Notes under the pieces: model-generated | The model's input: only the letters and a program-made list of their open reading frames with translations | Told to the model about the DNA's origin: nothing | Databases searched by the model: none | In this document: piece after piece, positions 1 through 9,215 of the stretch | How positions within the stretch are numbered: the stretch's first letter is position 1 | Layout: each line of letters opens with the position of its first letter | DNA from: Methanobacteriota archaeon | GTDB lineage: Archaea; Thermoplasmatota; Poseidoniia; Poseidoniales; Poseidoniaceae | Direction: 5' to 3' | Length of the DNA: 35,108 nucleotides | Assembly: GCA_009937025.1 (NCBI GenBank) | Contig: JAACDG010000063.1 | Location: 1 to 35,108 of the forward strand | Program-made: the position numbers and the translations under genes

Positions 1-81
1 ACTTTTTCTTGGCTGAGATATAATGTCAAAGCAAAGGGCCACGTCAACATGCTACTTCGAGAGCTTGGGTTAACAGAATGA
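1..81 (+). CDS. C-terminal tail of an unidentified upstream protein (truncated by window start)
   Basis: Frame 1 is open from base 1 to TGA at 79-81 (TFSWLRYNVKAKGHVNMLLRELGLTE*), ending 10 bp before the next ATG. Too short to identify. Confidence 0.5.
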   Translation, partial: TFSWLRYNVKAKGHVNMLLRELGLTE

Positions 82-91
82 GAGGGGTCAA

Positions 92-607
92 ATGAAGTTT
101 GATTCGACTTCAACTCCCCAACGTATTGAACTCGGAGGAGGGAGCGTTGCATGGAGTCCCTGCTATATTGGAACTGATGTGAAAATTGGAACGTCATGTT
201 CAATCGGAGCATTGGCACACATCGGTCGTAAAGTCACTCTCGGCGATGCTTGTCGAATTCAAGGGGGCGCCTACATCGCTGATGAATGTCAACTGGGTGC
301 CCGGGTCTTTATTGGCCCGAATGCTACACTGCTCAATGACAAGTATCCTCCTTCCCAAAACCCATCGCAGTGGCAACCTGTTCACATCGGTAATGATTCG
401 GTAGTTGGAGGTGGAGCAACCGTCATCGCTGGTTGTTCGGTTGGACTCAATGCAGTCCTTGGCGCTGGCTCAACGCTTACGCGAAACATCCCCGACAACG
501 AAGTCTGGGCAGGAAACCCTGCCGTATATTTGATGATGCGAGATACATACGATGAAAAGCAACAGCAACTCAAAAGAAAAACAGCAAACACTGAACGAGG
601 TGAGTAA
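92..607 (+). CDS. Left-handed beta-helix (hexapeptide repeat) acyltransferase, WbpD/QdtC-like sugar N-acetyltransferase
   Basis: Repeated [IV]G-type hexapeptides (IGTDVKIGTSCSIGALAHIG...), VFIGPNATLLNDKYPPS and VGGGATVIAGCSVGLNAVLGAGSTLTRNIPDNEVWAGNPA, typical of sugar O/N-acyltransferases. Confidence 0.85.
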   Translation: MKFDSTSTPQRIELGGGSVAWSPCYIGTDVKIGTSCSIGALAHIGRKVTLGDACRIQGGAYIADECQLGARVFIGPNATLLNDKYPPSQNPSQWQPVHIGNDSVVGGGATVIAGCSVGLNAVLGAGSTLTRNIPDNEVWAGNPAVYLMMRDTYDEKQQQLKRKTANTERGE

Positions 608-1429
608 ATGGATCGAAAAGCGGTTGTGTTGGATTACCTCGGACGTTGCAATACCTATGCTGAAGAATCCATTGTTCGCAAAACTGAACGTGGTGAGGCC
701 TTGGAAACGGAATCATGGAAGTCCTACATAGAATTCAACAACCATGCTATTGAAGAAATCAACAACGGCACTCTCGACCACTGGTTCACGCCACTTCCAA
801 CCAAAGGCATGGGAGATGCTCATCGCATCGATGTTGAAGAATTAGAACATGCGCAACGTGCAGGTTGGTTATCTGGTCTTTTATCTCCTCGTCCGTTGGT
901 TCTTGCTTCAACACAAGATGAAAATGGAAATAAAAACTTGGCCCCATACACTTCTGTCATGGCGGTTTCAACCGGCCCACCTCTCCTCATTGCTTCCTTC
1001 AGTTGCAACCGCGAGGGGCGTTACCGAGACACACTTCACAATCTACGTTCTACCAAAAAAGCGATTCTGCATTTTATGCCAAGTTCAGTCGCTGCAGTTC
1101 ATGCTGTAGATGAAACAGCGAGTCCACTGCCCGAAGGTGAAAGTGAATGGAACCTTGCGGGGTTCACTCCTCACCCACTTGACCCACTGCTCATCAATGA
1201 AGCAGTAGCGGCCTTGGAAGTTGAGTTTCTTGAAGACCGTCCACTCCCAGATGCTGTGGCGCGCCTTGCCGTTCTACGAGTCACAGGGTTGTGGACTACA
1301 GAACAAACAATGCCGGCAAATGGGTTAGATATTTTGTGTCAGCATGGCCATGACCGCCTCACGCCCGCACCGAATTCATGGGGCAAAAAAGTACTCAACC
1401 ATTACGGTTCAAAACCCGATTCATCGTAA
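608..1429 (+). CDS. Flavin reductase-like (FMN-binding split barrel) protein
   Basis: SPRPLVLASTQDENGNKNLAPYTSVMAVSTGPPLLIASF...RDTLHNLRSTKKAILHF is characteristic of flavin reductase-like domain proteins. ATG directly follows the upstream stop. Confidence 0.75.
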   Translation: MDRKAVVLDYLGRCNTYAEESIVRKTERGEALETESWKSYIEFNNHAIEEINNGTLDHWFTPLPTKGMGDAHRIDVEELEHAQRAGWLSGLLSPRPLVLASTQDENGNKNLAPYTSVMAVSTGPPLLIASFSCNREGRYRDTLHNLRSTKKAILHFMPSSVAAVHAVDETASPLPEGESEWNLAGFTPHPLDPLLINEAVAALEVEFLEDRPLPDAVARLAVLRVTGLWTTEQTMPANGLDILCQHGHDRLTPAPNSWGKKVLNHYGSKPDSS

Positions 1430-2419
1430 AGCTGACCACATAATGGACAAGCCTTGTTCCAAAGTGGTCGTTGATTTCCAACCAAGAAGAGTTTCTGCCT
1501 GACTGCAATCGGGAAGACGACGAGCAGCATCGCCATGGTATCCTTCAACCCGAACGATTTTTGGCAACTCCTTTGCCCAAGTCTCGTCGTTAGAAACAAG
1601 AGAAAAAAGAGTTTCCTGCAACGATTGTATTGAGACTTCCTCGGTCGAACCGATGTTCAAAGCACAACCCGAAAGTGAATCATCTTGGAGACTTTTATCC
1701 CGAAGGCCAGCAAGAAGGAAACCCTCAACCACATCATCAATCCAAGTGAAGGAACGCGTTTGCATTCCACCGTTATGCAATTGAATCGGCTCATTGGAGA
1801 GAATAGCATGGAAAAACATGGCGACTACTTGTCCGTATTCATCACCGAGAAGTCGAGGGCCATAGGCGTTGAATGGTCGAATAATTCGGACATCAAGACC
1901 GTCGCGTGCTGCGTGTTGCGATGCAATTTCATCGAGGTACTTACTGGCTCCATACGAATGACGTTGGTGAAGAGAAGGGTCGGTAAAGGTCATGTCGTTA
2001 CCGTTTTGAATCGGTTGTTGCAAAGCCTCACCAAAAGCCTCAGGGGATGATGCAAGAACATAGCGTGCATCGTGAGCCATCGCCAACTCAAGGGTTCGAA
2101 GTGTTCCGTTGATGTTGACATCAATCACTGAATGGGCGGCTTGATGAAACCATTTGGTTCCGTTGACCGCTGCCAGATGGTAGACAATGTCAACGCCTCC
2201 CAAGTGTTCAATCGCTTCATCCAATCGGTCAACATCACGAACATCACCTTGCATGAATTGAAAAGCAGCGTGGTCTTGAAGCGAAGTGAGGTTTGATTCT
2301 CGACCACGAAACAGTGAATCATAGGCAAGTACGTTATGCCCTTCAGCCACCAAACGTTCGCACAAGGATGAACCGATGAATCCAGCACCACCAGTGACCA
2401 GAATATTCAATCCACTCAT
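1421..2419 (-). CDS. NAD-dependent epimerase/dehydratase (extended SDR, nucleotide-sugar type)
   Basis: N-terminal VTGGAGFIGSSLCERLV Rossmann motif; YGASK catalytic YxxxK; RPFNAYGPR. Confidence 0.9.
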   Translation of the reverse strand: MSGLNILVTGGAGFIGSSLCERLVAEGHNVLAYDSLFRGRESNLTSLQDHAAFQFMQGDVRDVDRLDEAIEHLGGVDIVYHLAAVNGTKWFHQAAHSVIDVNINGTLRTLELAMAHDARYVLASSPEAFGEALQQPIQNGNDMTFTDPSLHQRHSYGASKYLDEIASQHAARDGLDVRIIRPFNAYGPRLLGDEYGQVVAMFFHAILSNEPIQLHNGGMQTRSFTWIDDVVEGFLLAGLRDKSLQDDSLSGCALNIGSTEEVSIQSLQETLFSLVSNDETWAKELPKIVRVEGYHGDAARRLPDCSQAETLLGWKSTTTLEQGLSIMWSALR

Positions 2420-2428
2420 TTCGAAACC

Positions 2429-4207
2429 TCACTTGACTCGTTCAAGAACAGTCAATGTAACAATGCCACTTTCTGATTTGAATTCAATGGTATCGCCGTC
2501 GTTAATCGCCAAACATGGGTCTTGGTCAAATCCATGGCCGTATGGCAAACCCAACAACGAGCAAGCAGGCAAAGTAAGAGGGCAAACATCTCGATTGACA
2601 ATCGCAGGTGGACCTTTTCCAGTATACAATAATCCCATCAAAACAAACGGAGCGACCGTCGAACCAGAACCCTTTGGATAAATGAGAATAGAACCTTCAA
2701 CAGCACGTCCATCAAGTGGGTGGCCGGTTTCTTCGATGACTCCTGTGTCGCGATTCACGTATCCCAAATAGGTGATTGGGACATCGGTCACCAATGCCGG
2801 ACCGATTATGCAGAAGTCATCTTGGCTCTGTAAAGGCGCTCCTGTCAAAACCGCATCACTGGTTTGATGGGTTTTCGCACTGGCATGTTGAGGCTGTGCT
2901 TTTGCATTCAAAAGTGGACGAGGACCTGCAGATAATTCAGGGTTAAAAGCATGAGCGACACAATCGACAATCGCCATCACGCTTGTTGGCAACCGGTTCA
3001 AACCACTGGTCAAATAATGTTCTGCTTTCAGCGAATTGGTCAAGAGATGATTGTAATGAGTACGATTGTACGGTGTCACTTCTGGACATGTATCTTGCAG
3101 AAGAACTGCTCCAGCCTGTTCGAGCAAATCGACACTTCCATCCGCCAAAGCCAACTCATAATTCTCTCCACTGGTGAATACCCACAGTCGTTGATTTGGG
3201 ATTTTAGCACCCATCTCTGCATGAGAACGAACCGCAGCAGCAGTGATTCGAATTTCTTCAAGACTTGCTTGTGGGCAGCCAATAACAACCAAATCGACTT
3301 GCCCCTTTGGTGCTAAATCATCATAACGCGCCTGTAAATCTGCTTCCGTGAATACCAGTTCGCCCTGCCATCCTGCTTCAGGAGCAATCCAGGCACCTTG
3401 CTGGTCGCGCCTCAATGGTGGGTCTGCTGAAAGGCCCTCTGCCCAAAGCATTGGTGTACCGTAATTCGCAGCAGCAGCAGTCAGTGCTTTTTTCCGAGCA
3501 AAACTCGCACGAGAAGGCAACCCCTGAATGAACGGCATTGGCCCCCAAGGTACATCCCAATCAGGTCGTACTTGGTTTCCGACCCAATCCCCAAGAATTG
3601 ACCAGTCAGAAAGGGTATGGAGTTCGCATTCAACACGGACATGAATATTCGGTTGACGGTTTTCTTCCAAATGCAAACCCCAACGAGGTGCAAAACTTGT
3701 AAGAGCTGTAGCCAATGCTGAAAGACCAGATTCCCGATTGGTAATCAAAGATGTCCATGTATTCGAAAAGCAGACTGCATTCGATTCTGCCCACGAAGCA
3801 ATACCGCTCTCATCATCGACTCCTCGGTCATATGGTGTGCAGGAAAGAGTCGCCTGAATTCCTAATTCCGAATAGGCTTGAACAATTTCAAATTGCTGCT
3901 CAAGGAAATCTGGCCAATCGATGTCCATTTCTTTCATTTTCTCTTTATCGCAACCTGCTGAATTCAAAGTTGTAGGGATGGAGACTTTGCCATCACCTGA
4001 ACTTGAAAGGTCTGATAAAAAGCGACGTAATCCATGGCCACCTGTGATGACAGATACTCCCGAGACGTGAGCATGGTCAACTTTGACAAAGCCTTCCGCC
4101 TCTGCTGTAACTGCCAAATCGACAACCAAGCGTGCTGCTTTTTGACGAGTTGGACCTTCTTCACCAGCCAATTGAGCAGAAAGGCGCTCTGGTAAGTCCA
4201 TGTTCAT
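2429..4207 (-). CDS. Aconitase X (AcnX) family dehydratase, catalytic (DUF521) and swivel (DUF126) domains fused; candidate phosphomevalonate dehydratase or hydroxyproline dehydratase
   Basis: Large-domain motifs KVDHAHVSG, SCTPYDRG, WAESNAVCFSNT, TNRE. C-terminal swivel-domain motifs HPLDGRAVEGSILIYPKGSGSTVAPFVLMGLLYTGKGPPAIVNRD. ORF opens at 4258, but MNMDLPERLSAQLAGEEGP at ~4207/4201 is the more likely start. Confidence 0.85.
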   Translation of the reverse strand: MNMDLPERLSAQLAGEEGPTRQKAARLVVDLAVTAEAEGFVKVDHAHVSGVSVITGGHGLRRFLSDLSSSGDGKVSIPTTLNSAGCDKEKMKEMDIDWPDFLEQQFEIVQAYSELGIQATLSCTPYDRGVDDESGIASWAESNAVCFSNTWTSLITNRESGLSALATALTSFAPRWGLHLEENRQPNIHVRVECELHTLSDWSILGDWVGNQVRPDWDVPWGPMPFIQGLPSRASFARKKALTAAAANYGTPMLWAEGLSADPPLRRDQQGAWIAPEAGWQGELVFTEADLQARYDDLAPKGQVDLVVIGCPQASLEEIRITAAAVRSHAEMGAKIPNQRLWVFTSGENYELALADGSVDLLEQAGAVLLQDTCPEVTPYNRTHYNHLLTNSLKAEHYLTSGLNRLPTSVMAIVDCVAHAFNPELSAGPRPLLNAKAQPQHASAKTHQTSDAVLTGAPLQSQDDFCIIGPALVTDVPITYLGYVNRDTGVIEETGHPLDGRAVEGSILIYPKGSGSTVAPFVLMGLLYTGKGPPAIVNRDVCPLTLPACSLLGLPYGHGFDQDPCLAINDGDTIEFKSESGIVTLTVLERVK

Positions 4208-4297
4208 GTGCAGACAAAGGACGCCCTTGAACTCACCCCTTTGAAAAAAAGACTGCAAAACAAGAAAAACCCCTAAATTAGCGCTGAACCGAAGGTT

Positions 4298-6577
4298 TTG
4301 ATAGCGTTGACGAATTTAACACGATTCATGTCAACCCCGCCAACAATGGATGTCGACGCCTCTATTGCAGGAGAACCTGCGCCTAACCAACACCCGAAAA
4401 ATGTACCTCAACTGCACACTCAACGGCAAAAAAAACCACTGAAGAAGCAACAACAAAAACCGAAAAAGAAATTTTTCTTTACCTTCATCCAAACATTCCT
4501 TCTGGTTCTTGCACTTACACTCTCAACCTATTCGTACATTCAACTCGATTCATTGGATTCACTGCAAGGAAATTCTGGAGAAGACGCGCCAGAAATGCTG
4601 ATTCGGACTGAAGGACGTACAGCGGATTCAATCTGTACCGAAGGTGGGGCTGAAATATTCCTTGGCAATGACCTCAACTCAAATGGATATCTGGATGAAG
4701 ATGAAGTCACCTCTTCAACAAAAGTATGTCATGGAAAAGAAGGACTTTCCGGCCCTCAAGGTGCACCCGGCACAACCCTTCAATCTCCATCAAGTCAACT
4801 GAATATTGAACACTTGGATTCTGGCAATCTTGCCTGCCCAAATGGAGGCATCATGCTTCACAGTGGAATCGATAGCGATGAAAATGGAGAACTTGACCAA
4901 AGTGAAATCATTTCCAGTGAAACTGTATGCGACGGTTTGGTCGGAAGTAATGGGAATAACGGTCAAGCAGGCAATGATGGAAGTCAAGGTGAAGCCGGAA
5001 CTCAAGGAGCGCCAGCACTGATCGAACACCTTCAACCATCACCTGCAGTCTGTCCATCTGGCCTCATACTTCGCTTTGGAGTCGATGACGGCAGTGGAGA
5101 AGGAATCTCATTTGATGGACAATTGCATGATGATGAAGTCCAAAGCAGCATTCAAATTTGCAGTACACCTCTACTCTATGGGCCAATTTCAGATTTCGCA
5201 ACTGGTGCTGCAAATGGCGTCACGACCAATTGCGATTCGATGGCCTGGATGGTCGAACAGCAACGCCTCTTGACTGCAGGGGTCAACGGCGTTGATGGTT
5301 GTGAACTGTGGATAAGTGAGGGATATGAATCTTCAACGCACTTACTGCTTGACATCAACGCTCTCGGTGATGCGTTACCTGGACTTTATCTTGGATTCAC
5401 TTCAATTCAAACTTCGTATGGAGAACGGGTCTTTTTCGATGCAGATGATGGAGTCAACGGTCGGCAATTATGGGTCAGTGATGCGACGGTGAACGGGACA
5501 CTACGCATTGTTGATGCTGGTGATTCTGCATCCTTGAGCAGTTCTGCTCAAGTGGTTGCTTGGGGTCAAGGTGTGGTCGTAAATACTGCCAGTGATGAGT
5601 TGCTATGGACCGATGGCGTCACCTTGACACCTGTTTTTTCACATCCATTCTTTTCTACACTTCAACAACAAAACCTTGACACGTTGACGTTAGGGATGAC
5701 GACGTTTGCTACAGAAATGCTCCACGCCAATTCCACTAATTTATGGTTCTCAGCGAAATCTCAACATGATATTGAACCACATCTGCTCACCTTGGATGCT
5801 GATTTCCAGAGTTGGAATCTTCATCCTTCAGGTGCCAGTCAACCGGATGCGCCTCTTCTACTCGAAGACGGATTAGTTCTCGTAGCTGAAGCAGAAAATG
5901 GGCGTCAATTGGTTCGCTTATACGAGAATGGTGGCATGAATTGGCTGACAAGTTTGCAACATCAAGGCACGGGTAATCCAACGACGAACGTTGCCGAATA
6001 TCTCGGAATACATCGCATTGGAGATACACTCATCTTCGATGCACTTACATCTGGAGTGGACCCTCAGGTTTGGTCTCACAATCTCTCTTCTGCCAACACT
6101 CACATCCTGTCAACAACCATTGTAGCACCAGGGGACTGGGCAGGTGGAATTGTTCATCAACAACGAGTTTGGTTCGATTGTGTCGCACCCGGTGTCGCAC
6201 ATGAAATCTGTTCAAGCGATGGAACGGTAAACGGTACACGAGTCGAAACCGACTTACGCGCCGGAATGGCAAGTTCGAATATTCTGGGTTTCCAAACCAA
6301 TGGAGAACACTTGTTTTTCCTTGCATCCGGTCAAATTGATGGCGTCGAAACGGGGTCTTCTTTGTGGTATTTGGGAATTGAAGGGCAACCCAATTTGGCC
6401 TACGACCCTTGGCCGGGAATGAATAATAACTCCGCTTCAGGCACATACGGCGAACTCATTCTTTCTGAACATCATCTGATCTTCATTTCACATGATGGCG
6501 AACGAGGGCACGAAATTCATGTTTGGAGCCACGGTGAACGTACCGGGGACTGGCTGATTTGGCCTTCTTCATCGTAG
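4298..6577 (+). CDS. Membrane-anchored surface protein with Ca-loop/collagen-like repeats and ELWxxDGT-type repeats
   Basis: N-terminal basic region plus TM (FFFTFIQTFLLVLALTLSTYSYI). Three Cys-bounded repeats with DLNSNGYLDEDEV / DSDENGELDQSEI loops and GPQGAPG / GSNGNNGQAGNDGSQGEAG collagen-like segments. Downstream ELWISEG, QLWVSDATVNGT, ICSSDGTVNGTR motifs. Start may instead be 4328. Confidence 0.75.
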   Translation: MIALTNLTRFMSTPPTMDVDASIAGEPAPNQHPKNVPQLHTQRQKKPLKKQQQKPKKKFFFTFIQTFLLVLALTLSTYSYIQLDSLDSLQGNSGEDAPEMLIRTEGRTADSICTEGGAEIFLGNDLNSNGYLDEDEVTSSTKVCHGKEGLSGPQGAPGTTLQSPSSQLNIEHLDSGNLACPNGGIMLHSGIDSDENGELDQSEIISSETVCDGLVGSNGNNGQAGNDGSQGEAGTQGAPALIEHLQPSPAVCPSGLILRFGVDDGSGEGISFDGQLHDDEVQSSIQICSTPLLYGPISDFATGAANGVTTNCDSMAWMVEQQRLLTAGVNGVDGCELWISEGYESSTHLLLDINALGDALPGLYLGFTSIQTSYGERVFFDADDGVNGRQLWVSDATVNGTLRIVDAGDSASLSSSAQVVAWGQGVVVNTASDELLWTDGVTLTPVFSHPFFSTLQQQNLDTLTLGMTTFATEMLHANSTNLWFSAKSQHDIEPHLLTLDADFQSWNLHPSGASQPDAPLLLEDGLVLVAEAENGRQLVRLYENGGMNWLTSLQHQGTGNPTTNVAEYLGIHRIGDTLIFDALTSGVDPQVWSHNLSSANTHILSTTIVAPGDWAGGIVHQQRVWFDCVAPGVAHEICSSDGTVNGTRVETDLRAGMASSNILGFQTNGEHLFFLASGQIDGVETGSSLWYLGIEGQPNLAYDPWPGMNNNSASGTYGELILSEHHLIFISHDGERGHEIHVWSHGERTGDWLIWPSSS
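4634..5161 (+). repeat. Three divergent protein-level repeats (Cys ... D-x-[DN]-x-N-G-x-L-D-x-x-E-[VI]-x-S-S ... Cys + G-X-X segment)
   Basis: Copies begin at CTEGG (4634), CPNGG (4835) and CPSGL (5051), each with a D-rich loop and a second Cys. The first two are followed by G-X-X triplets. Confidence 0.8.
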
Positions 6578-7447
6578 ATGAATACAGTGAGGGCAAGAGA
6601 CTTCAATGACATAATCAGGTGATTGTTGCTCGTCAATGGACACAGGCTGGCGGCATGCAAAACACTGCGCGACGTCAGCCTGCTCCAATTCTGCACTCAA
6701 AGCAACACGATGGTCGAAAACAAAACAATCACCGTCCCAATACTCGCCACCAACTTCCTCGAAATATCCGAGGATACCGCCTTTGAGTTGCCTCACGTTT
6801 GAGAACCCTGCATCCATCATGACAACACTCGCTTTCTCGCATCGAATTCCACCTGTACAAAACATAACAACAGGGGTTTCCTTCATTGTTTCAGGCAAGG
6901 ATTCAATTGCTTTTGGGAATGCTCGGAAGGATTTGATGTTGAGGTCCAATGCGTTATGAAAAGTGCCGAGACGGATTTCATAATCGTTACGAGTATCGAT
7001 GATAGCGACTTCTCTACCTTCATCCAACCATTGTTTGAATTCTGTGGGAGTAATCTCTTCACCGGTTCGTTCAGCGGGTTTAATGTGGTCAAGGCCGAGT
7101 GAGATGATTTCTTTTTTGAGACGAACATTCATTCGATTAAAGGGCTGATATTCAGTATAGGAATACTTGAGAGATATTTGAGTAAGTCGAGGGTCTTGCT
7201 CTAAAAATTCAAGATACTGGTCAATCGATTCCTGAGGGCCAGCCAAAAAGAAATTGAGCCCTTCAAAAGAAAGAAGAATCGTTCCTTTCAGCCCAAGTTT
7301 TTTGCAGACAGCACGAAACGGTTCACGCAAAGCGTCTCGGTCAGGAAGGTCAACAAAACGATAACCAGCAACATTGGATATCATCCCCTCCATGGCTTTA
7401 GGAATGTGGTTGCCTTTTTGATTCATTCCATACATCAATGCCGCCAA
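6569..7447 (-). CDS. trhO: tRNA uridine(34) hydroxylase / YceA-type rhodanese-domain protein
   Basis: KGTILLSFEGLNFFLAG N-domain and rhodanese domain with VVMFCTGGIRCEKAS active site, characteristic of TrhO/YceA, plus a C-terminal CFACRQPV...CPHC Cys cluster. Confidence 0.9.
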   Translation of the reverse strand: MAALMYGMNQKGNHIPKAMEGMISNVAGYRFVDLPDRDALREPFRAVCKKLGLKGTILLSFEGLNFFLAGPQESIDQYLEFLEQDPRLTQISLKYSYTEYQPFNRMNVRLKKEIISLGLDHIKPAERTGEEITPTEFKQWLDEGREVAIIDTRNDYEIRLGTFHNALDLNIKSFRAFPKAIESLPETMKETPVVMFCTGGIRCEKASVVMMDAGFSNVRQLKGGILGYFEEVGGEYWDGDCFVFDHRVALSAELEQADVAQCFACRQPVSIDEQQSPDYVIEVSCPHCIHLR

Positions 7448-9198
7448 TCATGACGAGAAGCAAGAGGGCGTCGCCAACCTTGTCCAAAGGCGCGTGAAGA
7501 TACACGGGGTGCGGGGGACATTTGCCATCGTTTGTGTTCACTGCGTTCCAAACGTGTGAGGACTTCAACTACAGTTGCTCGGTCAAATCCTTTTTCAGCA
7601 ATATCCTGTGCATCTAACCTTTCTTCAATATGTGAATGGAGTATTCCATCGAGCACATCATAGGGTGGAAGGGAGTCTTCGTCTTTTTGATCCGGTGCAA
7701 GTTTGGCGCACGGAGGTTTTGTACGAGACGATTGATTTACTGGTGGAACCATTTTCTGATGCTCAGCACGCGTATTGAAGATGTCAGCCAGACCGTAGAC
7801 TTGCATTTTGTAGAGGTCTCCAAGAGGGGCATAGCCGCCTGCCATGTCTCCATATAAGGTGCAATATCCTTGAGCCAATTCTGATTTATTCCCCGTTGCA
7901 ATCGCCATATGACCCTGTGCATTGGCATGGGCCATGACCAAGAGGCCGCGCAATCGAGCCTGCAAATTTTCGGATGCGACAGGATGTCCAGTCGAGAGAA
8001 CTTCTCCAATGGAATCTTCAACAGAAGAATGGAATGAATCGATAGGTATGGTGTCAAAATGAATGCCGAGTGATTCTGCGGTATGTCGCGCATCGTCAAT
8101 CGAATGTCGGGATGAATGTCGGCTTGGCATTGCCAAACCAGTAACGTTGTCCGCACCTACAGCTGCAACAGCAACGCATGCCGCAACGGCGGAATCAATA
8201 CCGCCGGAAAGTCCCAAAACAATAGATGGGATTCCCGATTTTCTGCAATAATCAAAGAGTCCTGTAACCACAGCATCGGTGAGGTCTTCGAGGAGGTCCT
8301 TATCGTATTCATGGCCCTTATCATCTGCCGCAAGATGCCGCAGTTTATCTTGGCCTATGCAGAGTGCGTCTTCGGAAAGGGAAGGTGCCCAAACACACTT
8401 TGATGGGTCATCGATATCCACGACAAGAACACCTTCTTGCCAAGCAGGAGCGACAACAACACGTCCATCAGGCCATGCCACCAATGAATTCCCATCGAAC
8501 AGTAAATCATCGTTCCCGCCAACTTGATTGGCCAACAAGAATGGATGATTGAGGATACGTGCAGCGGTGCGGCAAACATGAATTCTTGAACTCAATTTAT
8601 CAGCATGGTATGGAGATGCAGAAAGATTCACTGTCGCATCTAATTGAACACCTTGACGACCCCATTCTGCCAAATGTTCGATTGGGTCTGCTGAATAGGA
8701 TGACGGTGTCAAACCTGCTGCTTGCCAAGCATCTTCACAGACGGTAACGCCAAGGTCAAGATGAGCGATGGTTCGAGCGATACCGGAACGGTTGTCGGGT
8801 TGAAAGTAGCGTGCCTCGTCAAAAACATCGTAGGTAGGCAGAAGTTGTTTTCGCGCAACTACATGGGATGTTCCATCGTTTGAAACTACGTCTGTTGAAC
8901 CAGCACGGACCACGCCGTTGCCGGGTAACTGACGACTTGCCTGTGCTTCGATTGGTGAGCCTACAAGAACAGGAATGGGCACTTGAAGAGAACTCGCAGA
9001 TTGTTGTGCAAGGCGAATAAATTCATCTTGTAAAAGTAAATCACGAGGAGGGTAGCCTGAAATCGCTAATTCGGTCGTAACACCCACATTAGCGCCATGT
9101 TCTGAGGCGAGGTGAGCCATTTGCTCAAGACGTTGAGCATTACCAGTCAAATCACCAACGGTAGGATCGATTTGTAAGAGACCAATCTTTCGACCCAT
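7435..9198 (-). CDS. nadE: Glutamine-dependent NAD+ synthetase
   Basis: N-terminal nitrilase/CN-hydrolase domain (TELAISGYPPRDLLL, VCEDAW) and synthetase domain (LGLSGGIDSAVAACVA, ATGNKSELAQGYCTLYGDMAGGYAPLGDLYK). ORF opens at a GTG at 9219, but MGRKIGLLQIDPTVGDL at 9198 is the likely start. Confidence 0.95.
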   Translation of the reverse strand: MGRKIGLLQIDPTVGDLTGNAQRLEQMAHLASEHGANVGVTTELAISGYPPRDLLLQDEFIRLAQQSASSLQVPIPVLVGSPIEAQASRQLPGNGVVRAGSTDVVSNDGTSHVVARKQLLPTYDVFDEARYFQPDNRSGIARTIAHLDLGVTVCEDAWQAAGLTPSSYSADPIEHLAEWGRQGVQLDATVNLSASPYHADKLSSRIHVCRTAARILNHPFLLANQVGGNDDLLFDGNSLVAWPDGRVVVAPAWQEGVLVVDIDDPSKCVWAPSLSEDALCIGQDKLRHLAADDKGHEYDKDLLEDLTDAVVTGLFDYCRKSGIPSIVLGLSGGIDSAVAACVAVAAVGADNVTGLAMPSRHSSRHSIDDARHTAESLGIHFDTIPIDSFHSSVEDSIGEVLSTGHPVASENLQARLRGLLVMAHANAQGHMAIATGNKSELAQGYCTLYGDMAGGYAPLGDLYKMQVYGLADIFNTRAEHQKMVPPVNQSSRTKPPCAKLAPDQKDEDSLPPYDVLDGILHSHIEERLDAQDIAEKGFDRATVVEVLTRLERSEHKRWQMSPAPRVSSRAFGQGWRRPLASRHDWRH

Positions 9199-9215
9199 TG
9201 TACCACTCCAAGACA

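Noticed and set aside
6045-6446. 133-aa minus-strand ORF within the ELWxxDGT gene
   Set aside because: Arg/Phe-rich antisense shadow of a well-supported gene with no recognisable domain.
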